A stretch of 10,274 nt of DNA from a bacterium (GTDB lineage: Bacteria > Patescibacteriota > Minisyncoccia > Phycocordibacterales > SBAW01): assembly GCA_030647845.1 (NCBI GenBank), contig JAUSIO010000048.1, positions 1 to 10,274 on the forward strand, given 5' to 3'. Below the pieces are notes generated by a model. The model worked only from the letters and a program-made list of their open reading frames with translations. It was not told where the DNA came from and ran no database searches. The translations under genes were made by a program, and so were the position numbers. Positions 1 through 5,081 of this stretch are shown here, in pieces. Numbering within the stretch: the stretch's first letter is position 1; the number at the start of each line of letters is the position of its first letter.

Positions 1-63
1 GGGAGAATCGAACTCCCACCTCGTCCTTGGCAAGGACGCGTCCTACCATTAAACAATATCCGC
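1..63 (-). tRNA. tRNA-Gly (GCC), 3' end cut off by the window edge
   Basis: Read on the minus strand, the sequence starts at the acceptor strand GCGGATA (57-63). It continues through a D arm with TGGTAGGA, an anticodon arm CGTCC-TTGCCAA-GGACG with anticodon GCC, and a T arm GGGAG-TTCGATT-CTCCC. The 3' acceptor strand, which should be TATCCGC, lies beyond position 1, so about eight bases plus any CCA are missing. The anticodon assigns it to glycine codons GGC/GGU. Confidence 0.93.
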
Positions 64-83
64 GAACCCAAACAATATATCAT

Positions 84-118
84 GTGTGCTTGCACTGAGC
101 GAGCAAAGCGAGTCGAAC
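84..118. repeat. CTGAGC...GTCGAA short repeat between the tRNA genes
   Basis: The spacer between the two tRNA genes contains CTGAGCGAGC (95-104) followed by GCGAGTCGAAC (108-118). The same arrangement, CTGAGCG with AGTCGAA, recurs at 1730-1748 just after the CCA-adding enzyme gene. Short elements of this type are scattered between genes in many bacterial genomes. No function can be read from it. Confidence 0.5.
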
Positions 119-121
119 GTG

Positions 122-193
122 TGCTCCCGGAGGGATTCGAACCCCCAACAACTGCTTCGAAGGCAGCGATGATATCCATTTCACCACAGGAGC
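122..193 (-). tRNA. tRNA-Arg (TCG)
   Basis: On the minus strand the acceptor stem GCTCCTG (187-193) pairs with CGGGAGC (123-129) with one wobble. The anticodon arm is GCTGC-CTTCGAA-GCAGT, giving anticodon TCG, which reads CGA arginine codons. The T arm is GGGGG-TTCGAAT-CCCTC in outline, and the discriminator base is A. The three bases after it are CAC rather than CCA, so the CCA tail is not encoded and must be added afterwards, fitting the CCA-adding enzyme gene transcribed away from it next door. Confidence 0.93.
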
Positions 194-214
194 CTGACTA
201 CCGTTAGGCAGGCT
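191..214. repeat. Palindromic repeat between tRNA-Arg and the CCA-adding enzyme gene
   Basis: AGCCTG (191-196) and CAGGCT (209-214) form a perfect 6-bp inverted repeat around the centre ACTACCGTTAGG, part of which can also pair (CTA with TAG). The left arm overlaps the first three bases of tRNA-Arg. It fits the group of small GC-rich palindromes seen elsewhere in this window. Confidence 0.5.
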
Positions 215-230
215 ATGGTAGGATTGTGCC

Positions 231-1721
231 ATGCAACTCCTCCCAAGCCAAATACCACCTGAAGTTTCACGAATAACTGAAACCCTAGAAAATGCCGGTT
301 TTGGGGCTTGGATTGTCGGTGGCTGCGTACGCGACCTGTTGCTTAAACGAAAACCAAAGGACTGGGACATAACCACTAGTGCAACCCCGGAGCAGATCCA
401 AGGATTATTCGAGAGTACATTCTACACGAACGAATTCGGCACTGTAGGCATTGTTAACGAAAACGTGGACGATGAATCACTCAAAATAGTCGAGGCAACG
501 CCGTACCGGCTGGAGGGGAAGTACAGCGATGCCCGGCGGCCGGACACCGTAATGTTTAGCAAAAATATAGAGGACGACCTAAAACGGCGGGACTTTACTA
601 TTAATGCTTTGGCGTATAATTCTTCGACCGGCAAGTTGCTTGACCTATACGACGGCATAAAGGACATGCAGGCGGGGGTTATCCGCGCGGTGGGGGAGCC
701 GAGAGAGCGATTTGCCGAAGATGCCCTGCGGATTATGCGTGCGGTGCGCATCGCGGCAGAACTCAACTTTGACATAGAGACACGAACAAGGGAAGCGATG
801 CAGGCCGGAGGCGAAGCCGGAGGTGCCGAACAGCTAGCGAAGATATCAAAAGAGCGAATCCGAGACGAGTTTGTGCGGATTTTGAACTCATCAAAACCTA
901 TGAAGGCGCTTGTTTTGAGCCACAGTTTGGGAATTTTGCGTTTTATAGCCCCCGAGCTCGAAAAGGGGATTGGGGTCGACCAAAACCAAGCTCACAGTTT
1001 TGACGTTTTCGAGCATAACATGCGCGCGCTCCAACATGCCGCTGACAAAGAATGGAGTTTTGATATCCGGCTTGCGGCACTATTTCATGATGTAGGAAAG
1101 CCACAAACAAGGAGGCGATCGGAAGAGAAAAACGACTGGACGTTCCACGGTCACGATGTGGTAGGGGCGCGAATGACCAGAAAGGCGTTGGAGAATCTCA
1201 AATTTTCACGTGAAACGATAGAAAAGGTCGAGAAGCTGGTGAGGTGGCATATGTTCTTCTCCGACCCGGACAAAATCACGCTATCGGCCGTACGACGCGT
1301 TATAAGCAACGTAGGGCGCGAGAACATAGAGGACCTCATCCGGCTCCGCATCTGCGACCGTATAGGCACAGGGAGGCCAAAAGAACAGCCGTTTCGTCTG
1401 CGCAAATATCAGGCAATGATACAACAAGCGCTACGCGATCCCATCTCGGTGGGAATGCTTGAGGTTGATGGTGCGGATGTTATTCGTGAAACAGGGGAAA
1501 AACCCGGCCCCCGTATCGGCTGGCTCTTACACGCATTGCTCGAAGAAGTACTCGACGACCCAGCCCGCAACACTAGTGAGTATCTCGAAGCGAGGCTTGA
1601 GGAGTTGGCAAAACTCCCCGACAGTGACTTGCAAGCGATTGGTAAAGATGGTAAAGAGCGTAAAGACGAAGCGGAGCAAGCGGATATCACCGAAATCAAT
1701 AAGAAATACTTCGTAGATTAA
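231..1721 (+). CDS. cca: CCA-adding tRNA nucleotidyltransferase (class II polymerase beta superfamily, with HD domain)
   Basis: This enzyme adds or repairs the 3' CCA of tRNAs using CTP and ATP. The head domain shows VGGCVRDLLL (residues 29-38) and the metal-binding DWD (44-46) in the KPKDWDITTSATPEQ block. The conserved RRDFTINALAYN follows at 119-130, and the nucleotide-binding EDALRIMRAVRIAAEL at 163-178. A central HD phosphohydrolase domain has LAALFHDVGKP around H286/D287, a feature of bacterial CCA-adding enzymes rather than poly(A) polymerase. The length of 496 aa is near the family norm for HD-containing forms. An AGGA seven bases before the ATG at 231 supports this start. Residues 192-199 (AGGEAGGA) look like an in-frame repeat insertion, since relatives usually run directly from the helix into KISKERIRDE. 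A pure CCA or mixed CCA/poly(A) activity cannot be separated from sequence. Confidence 0.93.
   Translation: MQLLPSQIPPEVSRITETLENAGFGAWIVGGCVRDLLLKRKPKDWDITTSATPEQIQGLFESTFYTNEFGTVGIVNENVDDESLKIVEATPYRLEGKYSDARRPDTVMFSKNIEDDLKRRDFTINALAYNSSTGKLLDLYDGIKDMQAGVIRAVGEPRERFAEDALRIMRAVRIAAELNFDIETRTREAMQAGGEAGGAEQLAKISKERIRDEFVRILNSSKPMKALVLSHSLGILRFIAPELEKGIGVDQNQAHSFDVFEHNMRALQHAADKEWSFDIRLAALFHDVGKPQTRRRSEEKNDWTFHGHDVVGARMTRKALENLKFSRETIEKVEKLVRWHMFFSDPDKITLSAVRRVISNVGRENIEDLIRLRICDRIGTGRPKEQPFRLRKYQAMIQQALRDPISVGMLEVDGADVIRETGEKPGPRIGWLLHALLEEVLDDPARNTSEYLEARLEELAKLPDSDLQAIGKDGKERKDEAEQADITEINKKYFVD
803..827. repeat. GC-rich repeat read in frame inside cca
   Basis: GGCCGGAGGCGAAGCCGGAGGTGCC contains a direct repeat of GCCGGAGG (805-811 and 817-823 in part) and a small hairpin GGC-GAA-GCC (810-818). 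It encodes the Gly/Ala/Glu-rich stretch at residues 192-199. Relatives usually lack this stretch, so it looks inserted. This is the weakest of the four in-gene repeats in the window. Confidence 0.4.
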
Positions 1722-1728
1722 GAGCCTG

Positions 1729-1748
1729 CCCTGAGCGCAGTCGAAGGG
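1729..1748. repeat. CTGAGC...GTCGAA short palindromic repeat downstream of cca
   Basis: CCCTGAGCGCAGTCGAAGGG has complementary ends (CCCT and AGGG) and shares CTGAGCG and AGTCGAA with the tRNA spacer repeat at 95-118. It starts a few bases after the cca stop codon. Confidence 0.55.
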
Positions 1749-2020
1749 TTATCCCCACATTTGTCTTTTATGTCCTTTACACTGTCCTTTATAGACCGTA
1801 GAGTTGTCTTAGACAAAACGCTTCTGGATTATTCTTTGCCCTGGGAATAAAAAGGAGCACCAGTTCTTTTGGTCTCGGATTGCGCATCCAAATAGCGTCT
1901 CATCTTGCAGCTCAAGTTAATTTTGAGCGAGTACGAAAAACGGACAAACTTAGTCATATATTTTTGACCAGACGTATTTTCGTTTAGTTCGAAACTAGAA
2001 CTACAAGATCCATTCGCACA

Positions 2021-2050
2021 CCCCCACCTAAACTCTCCATTTGGTGGGGG
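2021..2050. other. Strong intergenic hairpin
   Basis: CCCCCACC (2021-2028) pairs with GGTGGGGG (2043-2050), and AAA (2030-2032) pairs with TTT (2040-2042) inside it. Neither side has a run of T, so it is not a standard intrinsic terminator in either direction. It may still end transcription from cca or protect an RNA end. Confidence 0.55.
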
Positions 2051-2082
2051 TTAGTTGTACCCGCCTAGTTGCTTTTTCTTTG

Positions 2083-2110
2083 TTGACATCTGTCACATTT
2101 TGTATATACT
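2083..2110 (+). promoter_or_regulatory. Strong sigma-70-type promoter of the RHH/RelE pair
   Basis: A perfect TTGACA (2083-2088) is separated by 16 bp from TATACT (2105-2110). Transcription should start about position 2117, leaving only a leader of about seven bases before the ATG at 2124. Confidence 0.8.
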
Positions 2111-2123
2111 TTGTAATACAGCT

Positions 2124-2330
2124 ATGCGAACAATACTAAACATATCGGTCCCTAAAGAAACCGCCACAGCGGCAAAGCGCGTTGCGCGTGAGGATGGGTT
2201 TGCATCAGTAAGCGAATACTTTCGACATCTCTTGCGGGAAGAAAAACAACGCAAACTTGCTGAGGAGCTACACCAGCAGCGCAAGAGCGGGAGGTGGATT
2301 AAGGCCAAATCGATGCGCGATTTACGTTAA
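2124..2330 (+). CDS. Ribbon-helix-helix antitoxin (CopG/ParD-like)
   Basis: This is a 68-aa protein with an N-terminal strand RTILNISVPKE followed by two helices with the pattern AAKRVAREDGFASVSEYFRHLLREE, typical of the MetJ/Arc ribbon-helix-helix fold. The basic C-terminal tail would bind and neutralise the toxin. Such antitoxins usually bind their own promoter as dimers. The start at 2124 is chosen because the promoter's -10 box ends at 2110; an upstream in-frame ATG at 2055 lies before the promoter. No Shine-Dalgarno sequence is visible. The toxin gene follows after nine bases. The family is clear, but the exact subtype is not. Confidence 0.85.
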   Translation: MRTILNISVPKETATAAKRVAREDGFASVSEYFRHLLREEKQRKLAEELHQQRKSGRWIKAKSMRDLR

Positions 2331-2339
2331 ACTATAGGA

Positions 2340-2606
2340 GTGGAAGTTTTATATTCGCCAAAGTTTGTCCGGCAATACAAAAAACTGCCGAGAGAAATTC
2401 AGGAGCTCGCCGCAAAACGCGAGGATATATTCCGTGTAAACCCCTTTGATTCTCGGCTCAAAACACACAAACTCACTGGTCGGTTAAAAGAATTCTCAGC
2501 GTTTTGGATCGACTATCACATACGAATCATGTTCGACTTTGCCGAAGACTCAAAAGGAAAATACGCGCGGTTCTATCAAATCGGCCCACACGATATTTAC
2601 GATTAA
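2340..2606 (+). CDS. RelE/ParE-superfamily toxin (YafQ/RelE-like)
   Basis: This 88-aa protein begins VLYSPKFVRQYKKLPREIQELAAKR, continues with NPFDSRLKTHKLTGRLKEFSAFWIDYHIRIMFDF and ends YQIGPHDIYD. The order of helical hairpin followed by beta strands, with HKL-G-L, the YHIRIMF strand and the final IG-HD-IY, is typical of the mRNA-interferase toxins (YafQ/RelE type). It is probably a ribosome-dependent RNase neutralised by the upstream antitoxin. GTG at 2340 is the only usable start after the preceding in-frame stop; the AGGAG at 2336-2340 touches this codon, so translation is probably coupled to the antitoxin gene. The toxin ends 12 bases before the convergent TrmB gene. Confidence 0.87.
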   Translation: MEVLYSPKFVRQYKKLPREIQELAAKREDIFRVNPFDSRLKTHKLTGRLKEFSAFWIDYHIRIMFDFAEDSKGKYARFYQIGPHDIYD

Positions 2607-2618
2607 TTCAAAACTTTT

Positions 2619-3392
2619 TTACTTACTCGACAGATTCCACACCGCTTCAAAAAACTCGCGGTAGCCGTCGGCTATCTCTTTGCCTGAGAGCGTAAAGTCG
2701 AGCAAGGTGTCGCCGTAGGTGGCAAAGGTCACGTTGCCCGGGCGCACCTCGATGCTCATCCTGCCGATTGCGAGACCAGGGAGGATTTTGTACTCGAAAC
2801 GCGGCTCATTCTTTTCGCGCCACACCAACATCTCGCGCTGGGCCTCGGAGCCAAGGTATCGTATCGAGATATTTTTTTGCGTCTGTATAAGGTGGTACTC
2901 GTCCCACAAACCAGTCTCTTTAAATGTTTTGCTGTAGCGCTCGGTCTCGCTCCCCACCACATCAAACGTCACATTGTCGGGCGCATTTTTTAAAAGTTCC
3001 AGCTGATGCGCCATAAAGGCGTTGTCGCCTTGGTAGACCTCAAAGTCCTGCTCGTGCGCGCCGGCAAAGCGGCTCTGAAGCTGGGCGGCTATAGAGCTGG
3101 CCGACAACTTCTTTTCGTCCAGTATAGCCACAAGCCGCTGGGGCGTGTTTGCACTGAACTTTTTGCGGCCGTTTGCAATGACATGTTTGGCAAGCCCCAA
3201 TTCCTCCAGCCGGGCGAGGGCGTTGTAGACAAACTGCTTGTGCAAGCCCGTTGCCAGCACAAGTTTGGAGGAGCCTACGTCCCGCCGGGGCAAAAGGGCT
3301 ATATATACGGCTGCCTCCTTCTCGCTCAAGCCAAAGTCCTGTAGGCCTTTTATCAACTCTTTATTTTCGCTTTGGTCAAGAATTTTTGACAT
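2619..3392 (-). CDS. TrmB-family transcriptional regulator
   Basis: This 257-aa protein has an N-terminal winged helix: LQDFGLSEKEAAVYIALL (residues 17-34) is the first part of the TrmB domain, then GSSKLVLATGLHKQFVYNALARLEELGL is the helix-turn-helix and recognition helix. The wing follows with KKFSANTPQRLVAILDEKK. The C-terminal two thirds resembles the effector/phospholipase-D-like part of short TrmB proteins, with no cysteine metal cluster. TrmB proteins are best known from archaea as sugar-responsive regulators but occur in CPR bacteria. The ligand cannot be predicted. It has a strong own promoter (3419-3447) and a possible GGAT ribosome site just before the ATG. It converges on the RelE-like toxin. 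Confidence 0.85.
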   Translation of the reverse strand: MSKILDQSENKELIKGLQDFGLSEKEAAVYIALLPRRDVGSSKLVLATGLHKQFVYNALARLEELGLAKHVIANGRKKFSANTPQRLVAILDEKKLSASSIAAQLQSRFAGAHEQDFEVYQGDNAFMAHQLELLKNAPDNVTFDVVGSETERYSKTFKETGLWDEYHLIQTQKNISIRYLGSEAQREMLVWREKNEPRFEYKILPGLAIGRMSIEVRPGNVTFATYGDTLLDFTLSGKEIADGYREFFEAVWNLSSK

Positions 3393-3418
3393 ATATCCAA
3401 ATTAGCCTTTGTTTGCAT

Positions 3419-3447
3419 AGTATATAGGTCAGTATTTTAGTCGTCAA
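3419..3447 (-). promoter_or_regulatory. Promoter of the TrmB-family gene
   Basis: On the minus strand TTGACG (3442-3447) and TATACT (3419-3424) are separated by exactly 17 bp. The predicted start is about 3412, giving a leader of about 20 bases before the ATG at 3392. It lies back to back with the plus-strand promoter candidate at 3454-3481. Confidence 0.75.
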
Positions 3448-3453
3448 TAGTCC

Positions 3454-3481
3454 TTGACTTTATTCTGCACTATGATACACT
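3454..3481 (+). promoter_or_regulatory. Candidate promoter of the 93-aa orphan gene
   Basis: TTGACT (3454-3459) lies 16 bp before TACACT (3476-3481). This would give a leader of about 45 bases before the ATG at 3533. The -35 box is good and the -10 box moderate. Confidence 0.5.
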
Positions 3482-3532
3482 TATCCTAGTTAGCAAGAGT
3501 TCTTCACATCAACCCAACGCAGGAGAGTTCCG

Positions 3533-3814
3533 ATGACCCGACAAATCTCGAAGGAAGAGTACACCCGGTATCTTCGCCACTTCGGACAGAAGTGCTTTGG
3601 TGAAGAAATGGAGTGGCCCGGCGTGAGTATGCTGGACTGCCCGTTTATCGACCCGATGGGAAGAGCAGCTTTTGCAGCTTTTTTTCTCTCGGACGAGGTG
3701 CTTTCGGGACTGGCAGAAATTGCATACGATGATTTCTGCCAAAATCTGAGCCGCACTCGGCCTCTGATGGACAAGATAGTCAGGAAGTACCTCGCGGAGG
3801 ATCGGAGCGGATAA
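3533..3814 (+). CDS. Orphan protein of 93 aa, function unknown
   Basis: I do not recognise this protein. It is soluble, mostly helical and mixed in charge, with no signal peptide or membrane segment. It has three cysteines (C21, C36, C69), a proline/aromatic segment EWPGVSMLDCPF (residues 27-38) and a basic C-terminal helix RPLMDKIVRKYLAED. A clear ribosome binding site, AGGAGA (3521-3526), precedes the ATG at 3533, unlike the leaderless genes around it. The last codons and stop (CGG AGC GGA TAA) already belong to the repeated RNA element that follows. With promoter, ribosome site and a strong terminator at 3906-3936 it forms a complete single-gene unit. It is likely real because of this signal set, but its family is unknown. 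Confidence 0.65.
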   Translation: MTRQISKEEYTRYLRHFGQKCFGEEMEWPGVSMLDCPFIDPMGRAAFAAFFLSDEVLSGLAEIAYDDFCQNLSRTRPLMDKIVRKYLAEDRSG

Positions 3815-3936
3815 TCCCCAGCTTGGCAACAGAACAGGGGATTGCGGTTGAAGAACCACTAAACATCTTCCGGTCACGGAGAAGTACCGAAAATCTTCTC
3901 GACAGGCGGCAACAGAGATGTTGCCGCTTTTTCTTT
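3802..3936 (+). ncRNA. Structured RNA element, copy 1 (3' region of the 93-aa gene)
   Basis: Positions 3802-3905 match 4657-4760 at 97 of 104 bases without gaps. The fold suggested by both copies has a stem AATCCCC/GGGGATT (3813-3819 with 3837-3843), a hairpin GGTT-GAAG-AACC (3846-3857) and a stem GAGAAG/CTTCTC (3879-3884 with 3895-3900) around the loop TACCGAAAAT. It ends in the terminator hairpin at 3906-3927. The difference at 3816 (C here, T in copy 2) keeps pairing with G as a wobble. The unit could be a 3' untranslated regulatory RNA, an attenuator or a small RNA. I do not recognise the family. Confidence 0.6.
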
Positions 3937-3937
3937 T
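3906..3937 (+). terminator. Intrinsic terminator of RNA element copy 1
   Basis: An 8-bp perfect stem GCGGCAAC (3906-3913) / GTTGCCGC (3920-3927) with loop AGAGAT is followed by TTTTTCTTTT. The stem sequence is unrelated to the terminator of copy 2, although the sequences before the two hairpins are nearly identical. Confidence 0.9.
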
Positions 3938-3939
3938 GG

Positions 3940-3945
3940 TACAAT
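3940..3945 (+). promoter_or_regulatory. Leaderless-type -10 box before the 79-aa gene
   Basis: TACAAT is followed by six bases and then the ATG at 3952, placing the expected transcription start on or next to the start codon. No good -35 box is seen at the right distance, so the promoter is only partly supported. It begins directly after the T run of the preceding terminator. Confidence 0.5.
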
Positions 3946-3951
3946 ATCTAT

Positions 3952-4191
3952 ATGAGTTGGTGTTTTGCGATAATAAATGGAAAGCTTGCTGAAATCTTTT
4001 TTGAAAGGAAAAAGGGTAAACCAATTATCAACGGCCATTGTTATGTAAAAGAGAGTGAGTACAAAACTATAAGAGAGAGAAAAATGATACAAACTGATAT
4101 CAAAAAATGCCGGTTTTCATATCGAAATGAGCAGCACAGAAACCAAATTACCCGAAAGCTGGTAGCGTCAGAGCCCTTTTCCCGACAATAA
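3952..4191 (+). CDS. Orphan protein of 79 aa, function unknown
   Basis: The product begins MSWCFAIINGKLAEIFFER, continues through KKGKPIINGHCYVKESEYKT and has a basic tail. The first 40 residues look like alternating beta strands with turns (AIINGKLAEIFFE, IINGHCYV), a composition expected of a real small domain rather than chance. The TACAAT box six bases before the ATG supports the start. The base composition is AT-richer than its neighbours. The last 14 codons overlap the 3' end of the convergent DUF2283 gene (4148-4191), so the C-terminus may be altered or read through. I do not recognise a family. Confidence 0.5.
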   Translation: MSWCFAIINGKLAEIFFERKKGKPIINGHCYVKESEYKTIRERKMIQTDIKKCRFSYRNEQHRNQITRKLVASEPFSRQ

Positions 4192-4372
4192 CTTTCCCAA
4201 AATTTTTCTTGCCGATTTTTTCGCTAGCACCAAGTATTTCGATGTTGAGGGTACGCCCGCTCTTGTCAATATCAATCATGATTTCAGGTGCGACCTCCAA
4301 CGTCTTAGAAACCGTGCCAGAGCGCAAAGAGACATTGAGCGCATCTACTCTTTTATCGTAGGTGATTTTCAT
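4148..4372 (-). CDS. DUF2283 protein, probable antitoxin
   Basis: This 74-aa protein starts MKITYDKRVDALNVSLRSG and continues with VAPEIMIDIDKSGRTLNIEILGASEKI, the typical DUF2283 pattern in which a D-A-L core is followed by a strand ID-D--G---IEIL. DUF2283 proteins are commonly paired with DUF4258 proteins and annotated as the antitoxin. Here it follows the DUF4258 gene after 13 bases, so the order is toxin first, antitoxin second. The ATG at 4372 is chosen because the domain starts exactly there; an alternative ATG at 4408 would overlap the upstream gene and add 12 unrelated residues. No clear ribosome site is seen; translation may be coupled. Confidence 0.82.
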   Translation of the reverse strand: MKITYDKRVDALNVSLRSGTVSKTLEVAPEIMIDIDKSGRTLNIEILGASEKIGKKNFGKVIVGKRALTLPAFG

Positions 4373-4385
4373 ACTTGTTAGTTTA

Positions 4386-4622
4386 TTACTTTTTAGGCGC
4401 TTTTGCAATCCAGTGCGCAGTCACAACAACAATGCTACCGGCTTCGCGCTTAACAATTACCTGTAGATGATTCTTGCCAAAATTCTTAAACAACTTCTCA
4501 CGTCCACTATAACCAAGCTGGACGAGGTCTGGACGCTCGACAGTTTCAAGTATCTTCTGTCGCGAAAGCTTCCGTTGCCTAATTTTGAGTTCCGCGTGGT
4601 CACTAAATTCTATTTGCATCAT
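4386..4622 (-). CDS. DUF4258 protein, probable toxin
   Basis: This 78-aa protein has IEFSDHAELKIRQRKLSRQKILETVERPDLV, matching the DUF4258 start in which an H-A----R-R-L--- helix is followed by I---V--P. It then has REKLFKNFGKNHLQVIVKREAGSIVVVTAHW, the family's beta-sheet core ending in a VTAHW strand. DUF4258 has a RelE-like fold and pairs with DUF2283. The start lies two ATG codons in a row (4622 and 4619). GGAGG and a -10-like TAGAAT upstream (about 4628-4638) both lie inside the displaced tail of exonuclease III. This implies that the pair once followed xth directly, or now borrows signals from that scrap. Confidence 0.8.
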   Translation of the reverse strand: MMQIEFSDHAELKIRQRKLSRQKILETVERPDLVQLGYSGREKLFKNFGKNHLQVIVKREAGSIVVVTAHWIAKAPKK

Positions 4623-4628
4623 GCTCTA

Positions 4629-4665
4629 TTCTACCTCCAACAAAATAGGTCAGCGGTCGGAGCGG
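4629..4665 (-). pseudogene. Displaced 3'-end fragment of exonuclease III (xth tail)
   Basis: Positions 4635-4663 match the true end of the xth gene at 5309-5337 at about 26 of 29 positions, including 15 identical bases (CTCCAACAAAATAGG). On the minus strand it reads S-D-R-stop-P-I-L-L-E-V-E-stop, against S-D-H-C-P-I-L-L-E-I-K-D-stop at the real gene end. The internal TGA shows it is dead as a coding sequence. It lies right before the DUF4258 gene and abuts RNA element copy 2. Together with the intact tail it brackets a segment of about 670 bp holding the RNA copy and a toxin-antitoxin pair. Confidence 0.75.
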
Positions 4666-4792
4666 GTAATTCCCAGCTTGGCAACAGAACAGGGGATTGC
4701 GGTTGAAGAACCGCGCAACATCTTCCGGTCATGGAGAAGTACCGCAAATCTTCTCGACAGCCGCTTCGACACACTCGAAGCGGCTTTTTCTT
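4657..4792 (+). ncRNA. Structured RNA element, copy 2
   Basis: This is the second copy of the element at 3802-3936, offset by 855 bases. Its stems are AATTCCC/GGGGATT (4668-4674 with 4692-4698), a perfect 6-bp hairpin GCGGTT-GAAG-AACCGC (4699-4714), and GAGAAG/CTTCTC (4734-4739 with 4750-4755). The second stem is longer than in copy 1 because A3858 is G4713 here, restoring a pair with C. No gene precedes this copy on its strand, and the terminal TAA of the 93-aa gene is kept at 4667-4669 without the gene. I see no good promoter, so it may be a relic or depend on upstream transcription. Confidence 0.6.
4759..4792 (+). terminator. Intrinsic terminator of RNA element copy 2
   Basis: An 11-bp perfect stem AGCCGCTTCGA (4759-4769) / TCGAAGCGGCT (4775-4785) with loop CACAC is followed by TTTTTCTTT. 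The hairpin is longer than, and different from, that of copy 1. Confidence 0.9.
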
Positions 4793-4805
4793 TGTCCTAC
4801 ACCCA

Positions 4806-5081
4806 CTACCGCAACATGCACCCATATACTCGACTGCGATGATCAACAATATGGACGATTATGTGTTGCTCGACCTCTTTTACTTCGTAGACAATACGCC
4901 AATCGCCTGCGCGCAATTTAAAAAATCCCTTGTACTCTCCACCGAGCGGAAAAGGAGTTACTTCATCAAAATGCTCAACAAACCATGCGAGGCGTTCTTT
5001 TACTCGGCGCGCTACTGGAGTGTCGAGACGTTCAATATCACGCTGGGCGACATCGGTAATCTCAAAACGCCATGGGCTCAT
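4806..5081 (-). CDS. RelE-family toxin
   Basis: This 91-aa protein begins WRFEITDVAQRDIERLDTPVARRVKERL, a RelE-type N-terminal strand and helical hairpin. It then has PLGGEYKGFFKLRAGDWRIVYEV and ends VHIVDHRSRVYG. The KLR-GDWRIVYE strand and the closing VDHRSRVY are hallmark features of RelE/ParE mRNA interferases; the R and Y residues near the end are the usual active-site contributors. Its ATG overlaps the stop codon of the antitoxin gene (ATGA, 5078-5081), so the two are translationally coupled. It belongs to a different subfamily from the toxin at 2340-2606. Confidence 0.9.
   Translation of the reverse strand: MSPWRFEITDVAQRDIERLDTPVARRVKERLAWFVEHFDEVTPFPLGGEYKGFFKLRAGDWRIVYEVKEVEQHIIVHIVDHRSRVYGCMLR

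Larger units (their letters stand above)
1722..2082. other. Non-coding interval with hairpins
   Basis: No convincing gene is visible. The interval begins with a short repeat, CCCTGAGCGCAGTCGAAGGG (1729-1748), a relative of the one at 95-118. Further on there are several small hairpins: TTGTC-TTA-GACAA near 1806-1818, GCTCAA...TTGAGC near 1911-1926, and a 7-bp stem with loop CGA (TTTAGTT/AACTAGA, about 1983-1999). The interval ends with a very strong hairpin at 2021-2050. An unrecognised small RNA is possible. It does not resemble tmRNA, the SRP RNA or RNase P RNA as far as I can see. Confidence 0.4.

Noticed and set aside
1980..2000. TAGTTCGAAACTA hairpin resembling a tRNA T arm
   Set aside because: No acceptor, D or anticodon arms can be found around it, so it is not a tRNA gene or clear tRNA relic.
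2055..2123. N-terminal extension of the RHH antitoxin (cysteine- and phenylalanine-rich)
   Set aside because: It spans the TTGACA/TATACT promoter, so it cannot be in the transcript.
3879..3936. T-box riboswitch: GTACCG(C) followed by a terminator recalls the T-box antiterminator
   Set aside because: The GGTGG part of the T-box sequence and the specifier stem are missing, and no aminoacyl-tRNA synthetase or amino-acid gene follows either copy.
3509..4024. Minus-strand open frame of 171 codons across the 93-aa gene and RNA copy 1
   Set aside because: It lies opposite a gene with promoter, ribosome site and terminator, and it runs through a structured RNA and its terminator; the protein has no recognisable domain.
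4631..4849. Minus-strand frame over RNA copy 2, similar in part to the frame over copy 1
   Set aside because: The similarity of the two translated frames simply follows from the 104-bp RNA repeat; no start signals are present.
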